A DNA stretch of 64,000 bases, from assembly GCA_021234155.1 (NCBI GenBank), contig JAJEKV010000067.1:1858755-1922754 (forward strand), given 5' to 3'. Shown here in pieces: positions 22,953 through 34,499 of the stretch (positions are counted from its first letter, which is position 1; every line of letters begins with the position of its first letter). Under the pieces are notes generated by a model. The model made no database searches, was not told where the DNA came from, and saw only the letters and a list, made by a program, of their open reading frames with translations. The translations under genes were made by a program, and so were the position numbers. The stretch is from Isoetes taiwanensis. Lineage: Eukaryota; Streptophyta; Lycopodiopsida; Isoetales; Isoetaceae.

Positions 22953-25900
22953 ATGAAGCGGCAAGGTCGGATCAGTCCTGTGAAGTCGCCAAGAACCAAG
23001 GGTTTGAAGCCCATGGCAACCCCGAGCCTAAGCCATCGAAAGCAGCGAAGAAACTAAAGACAACTCTGGAAAATCTTCATTGCGGCGACGGAGTTGCTCA
23101 AGGTTAGCATTAGACGACTTAGGACCTACAATTTTGATCCGGGTTTTCAGTGTCATTTGCAAGTGGTTCATGATGTTTGGGGCTCGAACCACCGGTAAGC
23201 GTAGGGGTTACCAAGATGCCGAGGATCCAAGGGGTTTGGATGGCAGATTTTCTTAATAAATATGAGCATGTATTCGGCAAGACGGAGATCAATAACCATC
23301 ACATTCCATTGTATTTTGCAAGGGCCTTTGCACTTCATTACAAAGGCATACAAATTATTTGGAATGAGGTAAAGGAGAATGCTATTTCTCGCTAAAAAGA
23401 GCAAAAGGAGTCTGATGTTACACATGCAAAGGACCCTAAAATCGCCCAATGTAAAAATATGCAAGGTAAATCCTGCCAATGTGCCGGTTTAGGGATGGAT
23501 GGGTTGAAGAAATTGGTTGAGAGTAGACTTGTGGATGCTACTATCTTGATTAGCAGATTGAAGGAGTTGAAGGACAAGAGGAAGCTACTTGAATCCGAGA
23601 TTTGCAGGCTAGAGAGTGAGAGAAGCACATTAAGTAGGGTTGTCCAAAAATCTGATGCACAGATAAACACTTCGCCTTGCCAAAATTCCCGACACTAAAG
23701 GCAGCAGGGCAGCCAATAGATTTGCAAATGGCATTGGCAAGTCACTTTGAAGAGGAAAAATCAAGTTTTATGGAGGAGATGAAAAATTTAACAAAGCCAA
23801 TCGAAGACATGACTTCTGAGTTGCAGACATTAGCCACTGCCATCCATGAAATCAGCAAGGATTTGGAGATGAATGAAATTAGTGAGAGTAGGATAAAGGA
23901 CATGATGTTACATCTTGAAACATCAGATGTAATTACCTTGCATCCCAGTCCTGTTCTTGCAGTAGATAGTAAGGCATCAAATCCTCGTATGAAGAACACA
24001 TGCTGCTCTTGCAATGCATGCCTTGACAGTAGTATTTTGGTGTTGCCATCATGTGGACATCCCTACTGCCTTCTTTGTCTCTCATACCGTGTCTCTACTT
24101 CGAACCAGTGTGTTTTTCATTGTCTTTGGCCTCAAGAACTTCGTGCAAATATGGGAATTTCTACTCAAGGTAATTCTGTTCACTTGATTTCATTTTACAG
24201 TGTAGAAATACTTTTTGATATGCAAGTGCTTATTTTTAGATATGTATTTGTTTGATAGAGTACTGAATCGACATTTACCTTCTACATAGACTTAAGTTTT
24301 GTTGTTCTGGAGAATGAATGTAGTTCAAGGTGCTTGGATTTGGATCTGTACATTCTTTCTGTCATTTACATTTCTTTCATGTACATGCTTTCTTGCTTCA
24401 CTTAAATTTACGTCATGTACATGCTTTCTTGCATAACTTACTGCACTGCCTCATGTAGATGCTTTCTTGCATGACTTACATTTATTGACACTTTACGTTC
24501 TTGATTCCTTGTTTGCTAGTTTTGATTACATTTACTTTTTGTTTTGCAGAAATAGGGAGCATCAAGAAACCTGAACCTGCTGTAACAGGTAATGTAAACA
24601 TGTAGATGATTTGTAAACATGTAGAATTTTTCGGATCCGAGTCTAGCTAATTAGCCATTGTCATATGCGGGTGTGAAGCCATTCCTTGAAGGAAGAACCT
24701 TGCTACCTGAATTCTCGGATGTTTGAACCTAAACCAACCAAGGATGATGCCATGTCCGACGCGGGACTCCTTCTACATCAAGATCACCTATTAAGGCATT
24801 CTCTCACATTTCGGGAAAGACAGTAATCGGGAAAGTTTGTGGAGATGGCAATGCCCTTAATCAAGAAGTTCAAATTTAATTGAGTTGATATAAGCTTCAA
24901 TATTATTTCAGGTTGCTAATTTGTAAGATGTGTGATTGCGGTGTGGAATTAGTCTTCAAGAGGAGATCCCAAATTTGATGCCGAAGTTGGCTTCCTTGAC
25001 TCAAAGAACAGGTTCCTATCAAAGGTGAGCGTACACTTTTATTTTTGTATGGTGTCATCATTAATTTAGCTTATATTTGTCCATTCATACAAAATTTGAA
25101 GTAGGTGAAGTAGAATATTGACCAAAAATCCCTACGCCAAGGAAAAGTACCGACCATTGTTGAGGTTTCTACAATAGGTGCCATTTAATGAATGTTCTTT
25201 TAACTTGTTTTCTGATAGTATAGGTATTTAGCTACTTAATTTTTAGTTGTGTTTGTCTTACACTACCTATTCGAGCACTTCATATGTACTTGCCTGGTCC
25301 GGAAGCTCAATATGTTTTCCATTTTTGCTTAAAAAAATGGCAAGCAGACTTGCTTAGCTAGTTTTGGTTTTTAAAGCTCATCAAACAGTAACATTTGTTC
25401 ATGAGGTGCATATTCTCTAACTGGTTATGGCAGATGAAGATAAGAAAGCACCAGCAGCTATAGAAACGATTATCGTGAAGGAGGAGGATGCTCCCCTAAA
25501 TAACAAGCGGAAAACTCGAGCCAGAAACGATGCACCAGCTAAGAGTGCAGCTAAGAAAAGGTATGCACTTCATCTTAACTCACACCATTTCTTCAACTCA
25601 CACCATTTCTTGTAGGCAAAAATCTGTTGAAGACACAAAATCTCTTGAAGATTCTAAATCCGGTGAAGAATCTGATGCTGATGCAAGGTAATATTATGAA
25701 ACATTTGTTTTTATGCACCTGCATGATACTTGACACTTCAATTTGATCCTTGTAGGATCATGCATGAGAAACTGTATTCTTACACGCCTTTCGTGCCTTT
25801 CAATGATAGCCCCCCTGATCCTCCCATGAAGGTGGTCGATATTGACCTTGAAGAACTCTGTGCACCCAGATCAAGAATGACAAGCCGCCTTTATTGAACT

Positions 25901-26752
25901 CGTATGGCGGTGTATGCACAAGGTGTTGTAGATGTAATTCTGATTTCATCTCCTATTCTTTGTGTATTTATAATGAAGTATAATTATGACCTTATCTTCT
26001 TGTAGGTACCTGCATCATAATTTGCCATCGGAGTGGAAGAACAAGATTTTCTTTTATCCATCTTTTAACTTTCACTTGTTCAAGGAAGCTACAGCAAGTA
26101 AGAAAAAAACCGAGGCCTCAAGAAACATTGTAGATATTGTGAAACAGGGAATGAAAAGGGCTGGTTATGTCAAAATGCCGATATGTTCTTCTACCCGTGC
26201 TTGAGAATGAGCACTTTGTGTTGGCTATATTTTTTTGCGTAAGGGAATCCTATAGTTCTTCGTGCACCATCGATTCATATATTGAATAGTCCGAAAAGCT
26301 TTTGCGACAAATGAGAAGGCAATTAGAGGGTATGCATTTCTATCTACTTTCTCCCATTCCTGTCTACTTAAATATTTACATTTCTACTTTTAAATGTGCA
26401 TGTGCAGGCTTCATACGCAGATATTGACTCAATCAATGAGTCAAACCTCAAGCGGTGTTGATTGTATTCGCAGAAATAATGTGAAGGGGCTTGAACATCT
26501 TGAAGTACCTCAGCAGCCCGATCTGTCGAATTGCGGCTTGTATGTGATGGCCTGCATGCACAAATTTGTGAACGCAGTTGTCAGAAATAAGGAGTTGAAG
26601 GTAAGTGTCCAATTCTCTTGCAAGCTTTTAGTTTACACAATTTTTACATTTCTGTTTGCTTTAATGCACTATGCACAGGTTACAGCAGGCTGGTTTTCAC
26701 ACGATTATGCGCTAGGTCGGCGAGCATGTCTGCAAGAAGCCCTGCTTAAATA
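22953..26752 (+). pseudogene. Coiled-coil / RING / Ulp1 protease gene, copy 2
   Basis: Counterpart of 15752-19517 with the same exon-intron layout, complete to a stop at 26750-26752 (ends LQEALLK). The start ATG is at 22953, but small indels break exon 1 in several places. From 23677 the frame is clean through the coiled coil into a RING-like cluster (24001-24130): CCSCNACLDSS, then SCGHPYCLLCLS, then CVFHCLWP. So coiled coil and RING are in one reading frame. The Ulp1 part keeps ENEHF-type His, the QQPDLSNCG block with catalytic Cys, and the last exon VTAGWFSHDYALG. The usual Ulp1 Asp is not obvious; the matching block reads IVLRAPSIHIL. Known Ulp1 enzymes remove SUMO and RING domains commonly confer ubiquitin or SUMO ligase activity; joint function here is inference. 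Confidence 0.75.
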
Positions 26753-26981
26753 GTGTGAAGATGGAGAAGCCATTGATGTGTCGATTGGTAGATGAATCTA
26801 ACCATTTGTTTATGAGTTTTATGGATGAACAGGCTGTTTTCAGATTTGATCAACACTTGGTTTATGCTCTGATATCATAAGCCTGTATAAAATTCGGATA
26901 CTGGTAATACCTTCGAACTGCCTAATGGAATCACTCTGCATAAAAATCAGACTTTGTTTTGGCCTAGTTGCCTTCAAAATT
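26753..26981. other. 3' flank of Ulp1 gene copy 2
   Basis: Presumed 3' UTR and flank inside the TIR element, ending at the LINE target site. No other gene seen. Confidence 0.45.
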
Positions 26982-26989
26982 TCGGATGT
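26982..26989. repeat. LINE target site duplication (left)
   Basis: TCGGATGT, repeated at 33647-33654 directly after the poly(A) tail. Confidence 0.75.
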
Positions 26990-27016
26990 GGAGGGAGCGC
27001 TTCTTGGAATAGAAGG

Positions 27017-29245
27017 ATGTGTAGAGAGAGAAACCAGGCCCAACATGGGCAATTTGAGGCAGATTTCGTTGATGGGGGGACAGGAATTGTGGCTAGGGGG
27101 ATAGGACAGGGTGACGTAAGCCTGAAAAAGGTAAATTTGGGACAGGATCAGAGTTTGGAAAATCGAGAAAAGGATGGACAGCAGAGGACAGAATTTCGTG
27201 AGGCAAGGAATCATGGCTATCTAAGATTTTCTGACGTAGGTCAGGAATTTATGAATTTGTTTCAGGAATCGTCAGATCACATCAAAGGAAAAATCATTGC
27301 TCTTCTAAAATTTTTAAACGGAAAAACTGGAAGCTCTCAAACTCCAGAATACTTTGCATGTGGTGACTGGCTGATCCCAACAATGGCGGAGAGAAGAACC
27401 CGAGCTCAAACCATGTCGCCTGTGGAGATGCAATCTCATCTTGTTGGACCGATCTTTGAGCAAATCAATCAAGAACAAAGGAGGATTCTTCAAAAACAAG
27501 AGACGAGATCAATTCATGAGTTTAGAGGTATTCCTAACTTGAAAAATCATCAGTTTATTCCTTCGAGACTCAAAGAATTAGAATCCCGGGCTGTTATTGG
27601 TTGCATTCGCCATGAAGGTGTAAAGTTAAACTACCTTAAAACAGAATTAATGAAGTTGGATAAAAAGGTAGAAATCTCTGGAATGTATTGGCTGCAATTC
27701 CCTTTCTTTGTGGTAGAATGTGGAAGTCCAAATACAGTCCAATATCTCCTCAAGCAGGGTACTATCTATAAAGCCAATACCCAATTCTATTTTCAGAAAT
27801 GGAATCCGAAATTTGATCCTAAGGATTTAAAACAATTATTCCACCCAGCATCTTGCACTGTAGCAGGGCTAAATCCTATGTATTGGCATGAGGATATTTT
27901 CAAGGAATTGTTTTCGGGAATAGGGGAATACATTGGCTGGGAAGGAGTTCCAGAGAGGGCTCCAAAAGTATGGGTACAAGTTGATATCTTGAAGGAAATT
28001 CCAAGTCAAATTCAGTATCAAGATTATTTTGGAGAACACAAGGTTTTATCTTTTAATTGGCAGGGTCTTCCTCTTCCATGCAATGTTTGTGGCCTTAGAT
28101 TGCATGGTGGAGGGGTCTGTCAAGGAAAATGGATGAAAAATAGCTCTGTTAAGTCTGTTCCAGAGAATAAAGAAACTTCTCAGTATGAAAATGATGATCC
28201 AAAACCTAACTCCTGGGTAACTGTAAGTAATTACATGAAAAACAGAAATGGAAGTACATATAGAAGGGCTCGGAAACAGAAAGATAAAACTAATGCTGGG
28301 AACAAAGGGGAGGAACAGGTCACTTTGAACACCATTAGAAAAGAATGGAAGAAAAAAGAAGAGCACAACAGAATTAATGGTCAGATAAAAGTACTGGTCA
28401 ATGCTAGTGGCCAGGGAGTGGAGAATTCCAAGGAACCTATAAGTCCTAATGGCCAGGTGTTGGAATTATCCAAGGTCCCTATAAGTCCCAAAAATTCGAA
28501 TGGCAGAGAATTTAGTCATCAGAATTCCACCAAAATCTCAAGGGATACCTCTGTAAATGCTAAAAAACAGATTCAGAACTCAGGTCAAAACACTACAGAA
28601 GTAAAGGGGATTGAGTTTCACAAGGGAGAGGCTTCAACCAGTAAATTTTTGGGGGAAGATAGTCCAGGTAAGCAGATGTATGAGATATTGTTAGAACTGA
28701 TGGAGAATGCAGAGAAAGTAGCAAATGATAAAACACAAGAACAATGTGAGTCTCAGAATGAATCTCAATTTGTATCAGACACACAAGAACAAATCGAGGA
28801 ACACATTGAGGTTGTGCCAGAAACACAAACGGATGCAATTGAAGTGACACCAAAGGAAACTTCAAAATTTAAGTTCTTCACGAAGTCTCCTATGGAACAC
28901 ATCCAAAACATGGAGGATAAAGATGTTAATTATGAGGTTGGAGCTCAGATATTGCAGGAAACTATTAATCCAAATGGCCTGGGAATTGTTACCAATAGAC
29001 CAATAAGTCCAAATGGCCTGGGAATTGGTAACAATAGACCAATAAGTCCAAATGATCAGGACATGCAGATTGGTGATAAAAAAGAACAGGAGCCTATGAT
29101 TACAAGCACACACAGTGAACAAACTGGAGGGGAAGTATTTTATACTCCTATCAGTACCAAGAAGAATATGAAGAGAGCTCACTTCTCAGAAAATAGCCCA
29201 GCTCTGAACCTAAGAGTACAGGAGAGAAAGAAATACCCAGCATGA
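27017..29245 (+). CDS. LINE ORF1 protein (nucleic-acid chaperone, gag-like)
   Basis: First ATG in frame at 27017 (MCRERNQAQ); about 742 residues. The middle contains a DUF4283-like region (VVECGSPNTVQYLLKQG, then AGLNPMYWHED and APKVWVQVDI) followed by a zinc knuckle CNVCGLRLHGGGVC (CX2CX4HX4C). The C-terminal third is polar and repetitive, with three copies of an NPNGLGI/RPISPNGLG-type motif. ORF1 proteins of plant LINEs bind element RNA to form the retrotransposition particle. Its TGA overlaps the ATG of ORF2 (ATGA at 29242-29245), suggesting coupled or reinitiated translation. The ORF appears intact. Confidence 0.88.
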   Translation: MCRERNQAQHGQFEADFVDGGTGIVARGIGQGDVSLKKVNLGQDQSLENREKDGQQRTEFREARNHGYLRFSDVGQEFMNLFQESSDHIKGKIIALLKFLNGKTGSSQTPEYFACGDWLIPTMAERRTRAQTMSPVEMQSHLVGPIFEQINQEQRRILQKQETRSIHEFRGIPNLKNHQFIPSRLKELESRAVIGCIRHEGVKLNYLKTELMKLDKKVEISGMYWLQFPFFVVECGSPNTVQYLLKQGTIYKANTQFYFQKWNPKFDPKDLKQLFHPASCTVAGLNPMYWHEDIFKELFSGIGEYIGWEGVPERAPKVWVQVDILKEIPSQIQYQDYFGEHKVLSFNWQGLPLPCNVCGLRLHGGGVCQGKWMKNSSVKSVPENKETSQYENDDPKPNSWVTVSNYMKNRNGSTYRRARKQKDKTNAGNKGEEQVTLNTIRKEWKKKEEHNRINGQIKVLVNASGQGVENSKEPISPNGQVLELSKVPISPKNSNGREFSHQNSTKISRDTSVNAKKQIQNSGQNTTEVKGIEFHKGEASTSKFLGEDSPGKQMYEILLELMENAEKVANDKTQEQCESQNESQFVSDTQEQIEEHIEVVPETQTDAIEVTPKETSKFKFFTKSPMEHIQNMEDKDVNYEVGAQILQETINPNGLGIVTNRPISPNGLGIGNNRPISPNDQDMQIGDKKEQEPMITSTHSEQTGGEVFYTPISTKKNMKRAHFSENSPALNLRVQERKKYPA

Positions 29246-32200
29246 AGATAACTACATGGAATATGAGAGGGATTAAGGGTCCCCTCAAGAGAAAAAGGGC
29301 ACTGATAGCTCTAAAAGAAATAAAGTCTGATATAATATTGTTACAGGAACATAGGTTACCTGAATTTGAAGCTTCCAAGTTGCATGAATGGATCAGGTCT
29401 GGGGGTGATTCTGTTTGGTCAGCTGCAGATGGTACTAGGGGTGGAATTTGTATGGCTTGGTGGGGGTACAAATGTCTTGAGAAGTTTAGACATAACTCGG
29501 GTAGATGGAATGTAGCTGTATTGCAAAAAGGAAAGGAAATTTTTGGGATTATAAATATTTATGCCTCAACTGAAAGTAATGAGAGAGAGGAACAATGGAC
29601 ACAAATCTCTCGATGGATCCAAACAAAGAATATTGAAAATTGGATGATGGCAGGTGATTTTAATAATACCCCAGTTTGGGACCAAAAACTTGGAAAGAAA
29701 ATCAATATGGCAAGGAAGGAAAGAGATTCTTGGGATAATTTGATGACTTTCTTTTCATATGTTCCTCCCTCCACTTCTAATAATTACTCTTGGAGTAAGA
29801 AGAGGAAAAAAGAGGAAAGGGTGTTCTGTTTATTGGACAGATTCTACATATGCAATAAAAATATTAATACATGGGATGACTTGTTTGTTACTGGGGATGT
29901 TAGTAACTCTATTTCTGATCATTACCCACAGTCTATTCAGGGTAGGACTCAAGCAAATCGAGGTGGAGTGAATAGTCCATTCAAGTTTAATGTTGGATTA
30001 TTAAATAACAAGTTATTCCAGGAAGAATTCAAACTGTTCTTAGCTACTTTGAACCCGGTCAGCAAAACAGAATCAATGAAGGGATTTGTTCAAAAGATGA
30101 AGCTTATAAAGGGATGGATTAAGAAATGGGGCAAGGATTGGAGTATGAAAAGAAGAAAGGAAAAACAGGATTTGTATGCAGAAATGAAAGAAGTTAGAAG
30201 TAGGTTATTTTTGGACAAATCAAATGAGGCCCTACAGCAACAAGAGGAAATTCTTGAGAGGAAAGTTAAGTTAGTGGAGGAATCTGAAGCTAAAGCATTG
30301 TCAGTTAAAAGCAGGTGTAGGTACATAAATGAAATGGATAAAGGGAGCTCAGGTTTCTTTTTCAGGGTAGCCAAGAGCAGAATGGTTAACAATGGAATTG
30401 TCCAAATTAAGACAGGTGCAGATCACATGCTGGAGAAACAAGAGGATATTGAAGATTATTTCCATCAAGAATACAGTAAAATATTTCAGGAAAATGAAGT
30501 TCCAAAGGAGGATATGGAGGAATTTTTTCAGGGTATTCCAAGGGCTCCTCAAGCTGAAGAGGATAATGATTTATTGAATGTGCCAGATGAAAAGGAAATT
30601 TGGGAGACAATAAAGTCAATGGCTAAAGGAAGGAGTCCAGGACCAGATGGGTTCCAACCTGAGTTTTATGCTGAATTTTGGGATATATTGAAAGATGACA
30701 TAATTATCTTTATACAAGGTGCTTGGAAGGCAAGAAGTTTAAACCCTGCAATAAATGCTGGACATATTACCTTAATTCCAAAGGTAGATAATCCACTGCA
30801 AATTGGGGATTGGAGGCCAATATCCTTGACAAATACAACATACAAAATCCTTGCCAAAATTCTTTCTAATAGGTTGAAGCCTACCCTGATGAAACTCATC
30901 AGTCCATGTCAAACTGCCTTCCTGCAGCAAAGAAACATCTTGGAGAACTATATTGGAGCCTCTGAGGGATTGCATTGGAATGAAGTATCAGGTCAGAAAT
31001 GTATGTTACTTAAACTTGACTTTCAAAGAGCATATGATACAATAAACTGGCAATTTTTAGAAAGAGCAATGCAACATCTCGGTTTTAAAGATGAAGTCTA
31101 TCAGAAAATATGGAGTTTTAATTGTACAGCATCCTCAGCCTTAGTGATAAATGGAAATCCAAGCAAACAATTTAAGTGCAGACGTGGGGTAAGACAAGGT
31201 TGTCCTTTGGCACCATATTTATTTTTGATAGTGGCTGAGATTGTGACCAGAATGGCTACATATCTCCAACAACAAGGTAAGATCCAAACATTGAGGATGC
31301 CAGAAGACCATGAGCCCTTCACCATCATGCAATATGCAGATGATACATTTGTTTTTCTTAAATATGGAGATAAAAGTTTGGAGAATTTTCTTGAGGCAAT
31401 CGAGAATTTTGGCAATGTGTCAGGAGTCAGGCTGAACAGGAAAAAGAGTGCTATCATTATGGATACTCAAGAATAGGACTTACAGGGGATAAAGGTTTTG
31501 GACAAGAATACAGTTATTACCATTTTGGGAATTCCTTTGGCTCTTAATAAAAATCTGCCAGGTGTATGGGAGCCAATTGTCTCAAGAATAAAACAGAAGC
31601 TTAATAAGTATCCAGGGACATTATCATTAGCTGGAAGAGTAGAAATTGCAAATGCAGTGATTGGTAGTACACATGTGTATTTCTCTTCAGCAATTATTGG
31701 TGATAAGGGTTCCTATAACAAAATTTAAACAGCTATCAGGAAGTTCATCTGGCAGGGCAGTCATAAGGTGGCTTGGACTGATTTAGTCAAGGATAAAAAG
31801 AATGGTGGTTTAGGGTGTAAGGATTTATTTATTCAGGCACAGGCATTGTCAGCTAAATTGGTGTGGAGTGCCATCTATTGTGCAAGACCATCACCAGCTC
31901 TGAGGTTAATTAAATACTGGCTTCAAAAATCTAAGATTGTGGGAAGTCCTACAATTACACATCAATTGCCGGATTCTGTTTTCTTCAAGATTAAAGCAGG
32001 ATCAGGAACATCTAAAACATTGAAAAGGATCTTTGAAGCTTGGAATGAGGTTAGTCTATGTTATAAGCCACCAATTATTGATGCAAGGTGTTTGGAAAAC
32101 AATTTCTTTTGGCATCCGGATCTTTGCACAGAGGAAGAAGGGTGTCTTGCTTTCAAACATCCACAAAAGTATATGCAATGGCATGATGCAGGTCTTAGGA

Positions 32201-33015
32201 AATTTGGGGATCTAAGGGTACTGAATAGATGGAAAACTTGGGAGGAAATTGCAGCAGAAACCAAAGGATCACAGGTTGATAAGGAGATCTATAGGAAAGT
32301 TATGGATATAGTTGCCTCACAGGATGATTTCAGTAAAAATTATAACCAATGGACACTGCAGGGGAAGGAAATATACTCAGTAAAGGAGGTGTATAAGCAA
32401 ATAATTGTACACAAGCCATCCAAAGCAAATGCAATGTGGCACTGTGATGAAGAAACTTTGGCCAAAATTAATGCAAAAATTTGGAAAATGTATACTGCCA
32501 ATAAACTGAAAACATTCAGGTGGCTTTTCTTGCATCAGAGCTTGCAAACCAATGAGAAAAGGGCGAAATTTGACAATGCAGTTTCACCTCTCTGCCCTTT
32601 ACATTGTGGCCAAAGAGAAACTTCTAATCATGTCTTTACATGCCAGAGACTTTCTGAGTTTTGGAGTTGGGCAGCACAAATAAACCAGGGTTCCATTACA
32701 GAAAATAACATTCTCAGTTTCATGGATACTAATAGCAGATTTTTGAACACACTCAGAACAGTGGCATGTTGGATTTTGTGGAAACATAGAAACCGAATTC
32801 AGATAGAGGGAAAGAATCCATCATTGATTTGGGTTAAAAAAGAATTCATATATTTAATTACAGATACAGCAGTGGCCCATAAAATGGTTAGAGGAAAGAA
32901 TTATGACAGATCATGGGATAAAATTGGTAGATTCCATGGCAGTTTTGATTTCTTTCTTACTAACTTTAATGCTTTTGATGATGTCTTACACAGGAGAAAT
33001 GAGGAGACTCAATAG
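29242..33015 (+). pseudogene. LINE ORF2: endonuclease, reverse transcriptase, zinc finger
   Basis: One frame of 1257 codons. APE-type endonuclease: TTWNMRG, LLQEHRLP, AGDFNN, LLDRFYI, SDHYP. Reverse transcriptase: SPGPDGFQPEF, LIPKVDNP, WRPISLTNTTYK, LDFQRAYDTINW, RQGCPLAPYLFLI, YADDT. C-terminal zf-RVT region: IWKMYTANKLKTFRWLFLHQSL followed by CPLHCGQRETSNHVFTC. In-frame stops TAG at 31474-31476 and TAA at 31726-31728 interrupt it just after the RT core; the sequence on both sides remains collinear with the related LINE at 1-1650, so both are point mutations. All catalytic blocks listed are present. Confidence 0.92.
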
Positions 33016-33364
33016 CACAAGGAGTGGAGAAAGAATGATGGGAGTGGCACAATATGAGGATGAAGAATTCTCACAGTTGTCCAAGTTTGAACAGGAAGAC
33101 ATGTTTAAACAATTGAGAAGAGAACTCGTTCATGCAAAAGCTATCAAAAGGATTCTCAAAAACAGGGAGGTGTGGAGGTTTAATAATCTCAAACCGTACT
33201 TTGAGAATTTGTTTCACAAGTGGCAGCAAAAAAGACAAGCTCATGTTCTGGTTCTTCTTGATTTCACAAATTACACTGAAGAAGATCTGGACTTCATGCT
33301 CAAGATGTTTGGAAAGAGGGACGTCGACGACTTCACAATGCAAGATATACTGGATTTGGTATGA
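32999..33364 (+). CDS. Possible LINE ORF3 or frameshifted ORF2 C-terminus
   Basis: 121-codon frame starting ATG at 32999, overlapping the last 17 nt of ORF2 in a different frame. The product is charged and helical-looking (LSKFEQEDMFKQLRREL, FENLFHKWQQKRQAHVL, TNYTEEDLDFMLKMFG) with no domain I recognise. It could be a true third ORF, or the natural ORF2 C-terminus displaced by a one-base indel. The start just before the ORF2 stop parallels the ORF1/ORF2 overlap. Confidence 0.45.
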   Translation: MRRLNSTRSGERMMGVAQYEDEEFSQLSKFEQEDMFKQLRRELVHAKAIKRILKNREVWRFNNLKPYFENLFHKWQQKRQAHVLVLLDFTNYTEEDLDFMLKMFGKRDVDDFTMQDILDLV

Positions 33365-33611
33365 TGTCCCTGGTAAATGGCGCGAATTTATTTCTCGAGA
33401 GATAACTTTTTGGCTTGATAACAGCGACAAAGACATATAAATACCTTCATATCTACATATTTAGATTTTGATATTACGCTCAATTCTGATGCAAATGGTC
33501 TTGGGACCATACCTACTATATTATTATAGTAGTTTTACTTTTTGCTTTACTTTGCTTTTATTAGCAAAGATATCTATGTATTTTCTATAAATGAAATATA
33601 AAACCAACCTT

Positions 33612-33646
<35 letters not shown>

Positions 33647-33648
<2 letters not shown>

Positions 33649-34490
33649 GGATGTACTTGGCCAGAGTGCCTCAACCAATTAATTTTGAAAAAATGACATA
33701 AGTTGTGCCATATGGCATTATTCTAAAGCATGTATCTAGTTTCTGCCAGTGTCAATTTATCCCAAGTGTTTTGTATGTCTTTCATTTCTCCTGTTCTTAA
33801 ATTATCCTCATAAAAGTTCTACCACTTATTGACAACTTAAGCTCATATTAGATGAGTGCTTCAAGATGATGAATGTGAGGTCATGATCTTACATGACTTG
33901 ATCATTTGAGATGGGTTGGATGAGTGCTCCAAGATGATGAATGTGAGGTCATGATCTTACATGACTTGATCATTTGAGATGGGTTTGATGATAGTGTATG
34001 CTTGATACATCCCATTTCTTTTCCGACTCACTAAGTCCCCAACACTTGACTTACAGAGTGCGGTGACTCGGACTCGGACTATGTACCTTCACATTCTTCT
34101 GCGGCAACCTCTCGCACTCGGACTCCAACTTTTCATGGGGTCCATGACGAGGAGGTGAAGATACAAATTGACTTGATGGATACACTTTCATCCCCCTCGA
34201 AATGTTAGTGCAAGGTATTTCAGTTTTTTTGATAAGTGCACACTTTTTTGCTTCCATCCCATGCTGTGAGTTCATGATACTGAGCCCATGGGATTGAGAT
34301 GGACAAGTGCATTGACAATTTTGTAATCTCTGACCATGTACATGAGATATAGTTGTAAAGTTTGACATGTTTATGAGATACAGTTGTAAATTTTGAAGTC
34401 TGACCATGTCAATATTTTGACATTGTGAACATGTACACTATTTTGACACAAATTCTGCCTGTTGTATTGTCAGAGCACAATTAGGAGGAG
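33647..34490. other. No gene; contains 68 bp tandem duplication
   Basis: Starts with the right LINE target duplication (33647-33654). GATGAGTGCTYCAAGATGAT-headed units of 68 bp occur at 33851-33918 and 33919-33986 with two differences. Remainder is AT-rich, with no coding signal. Confidence 0.55.
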
Positions 34491-34499
34491 ATGTTAATA

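Larger units (their letters stand above)
26990..33646 (+). mobile_element. Full-length L1-type LINE with poly(A) tail
   Basis: 6.66 kb non-LTR element: a very short 5' leader (about 27 nt), ORF1, ORF2 and a possible ORF3, then a 3' UTR and a 29-A tail (33618-33646). An 8 bp target duplication TCGGATGT flanks it. ORF1 and ORF2 overlap as ATGA. ORF2 has only two nonsense codons in one otherwise open frame, so inactivation is recent. It is nested inside the TIR element. Confidence 0.9.

Noticed and set aside
26866-26877. GCTCTGATATCA as the primer site of another minus-strand LTR element
   Set aside because: One mismatch to the Met-tRNA site and no LTR sequence adjoining it.
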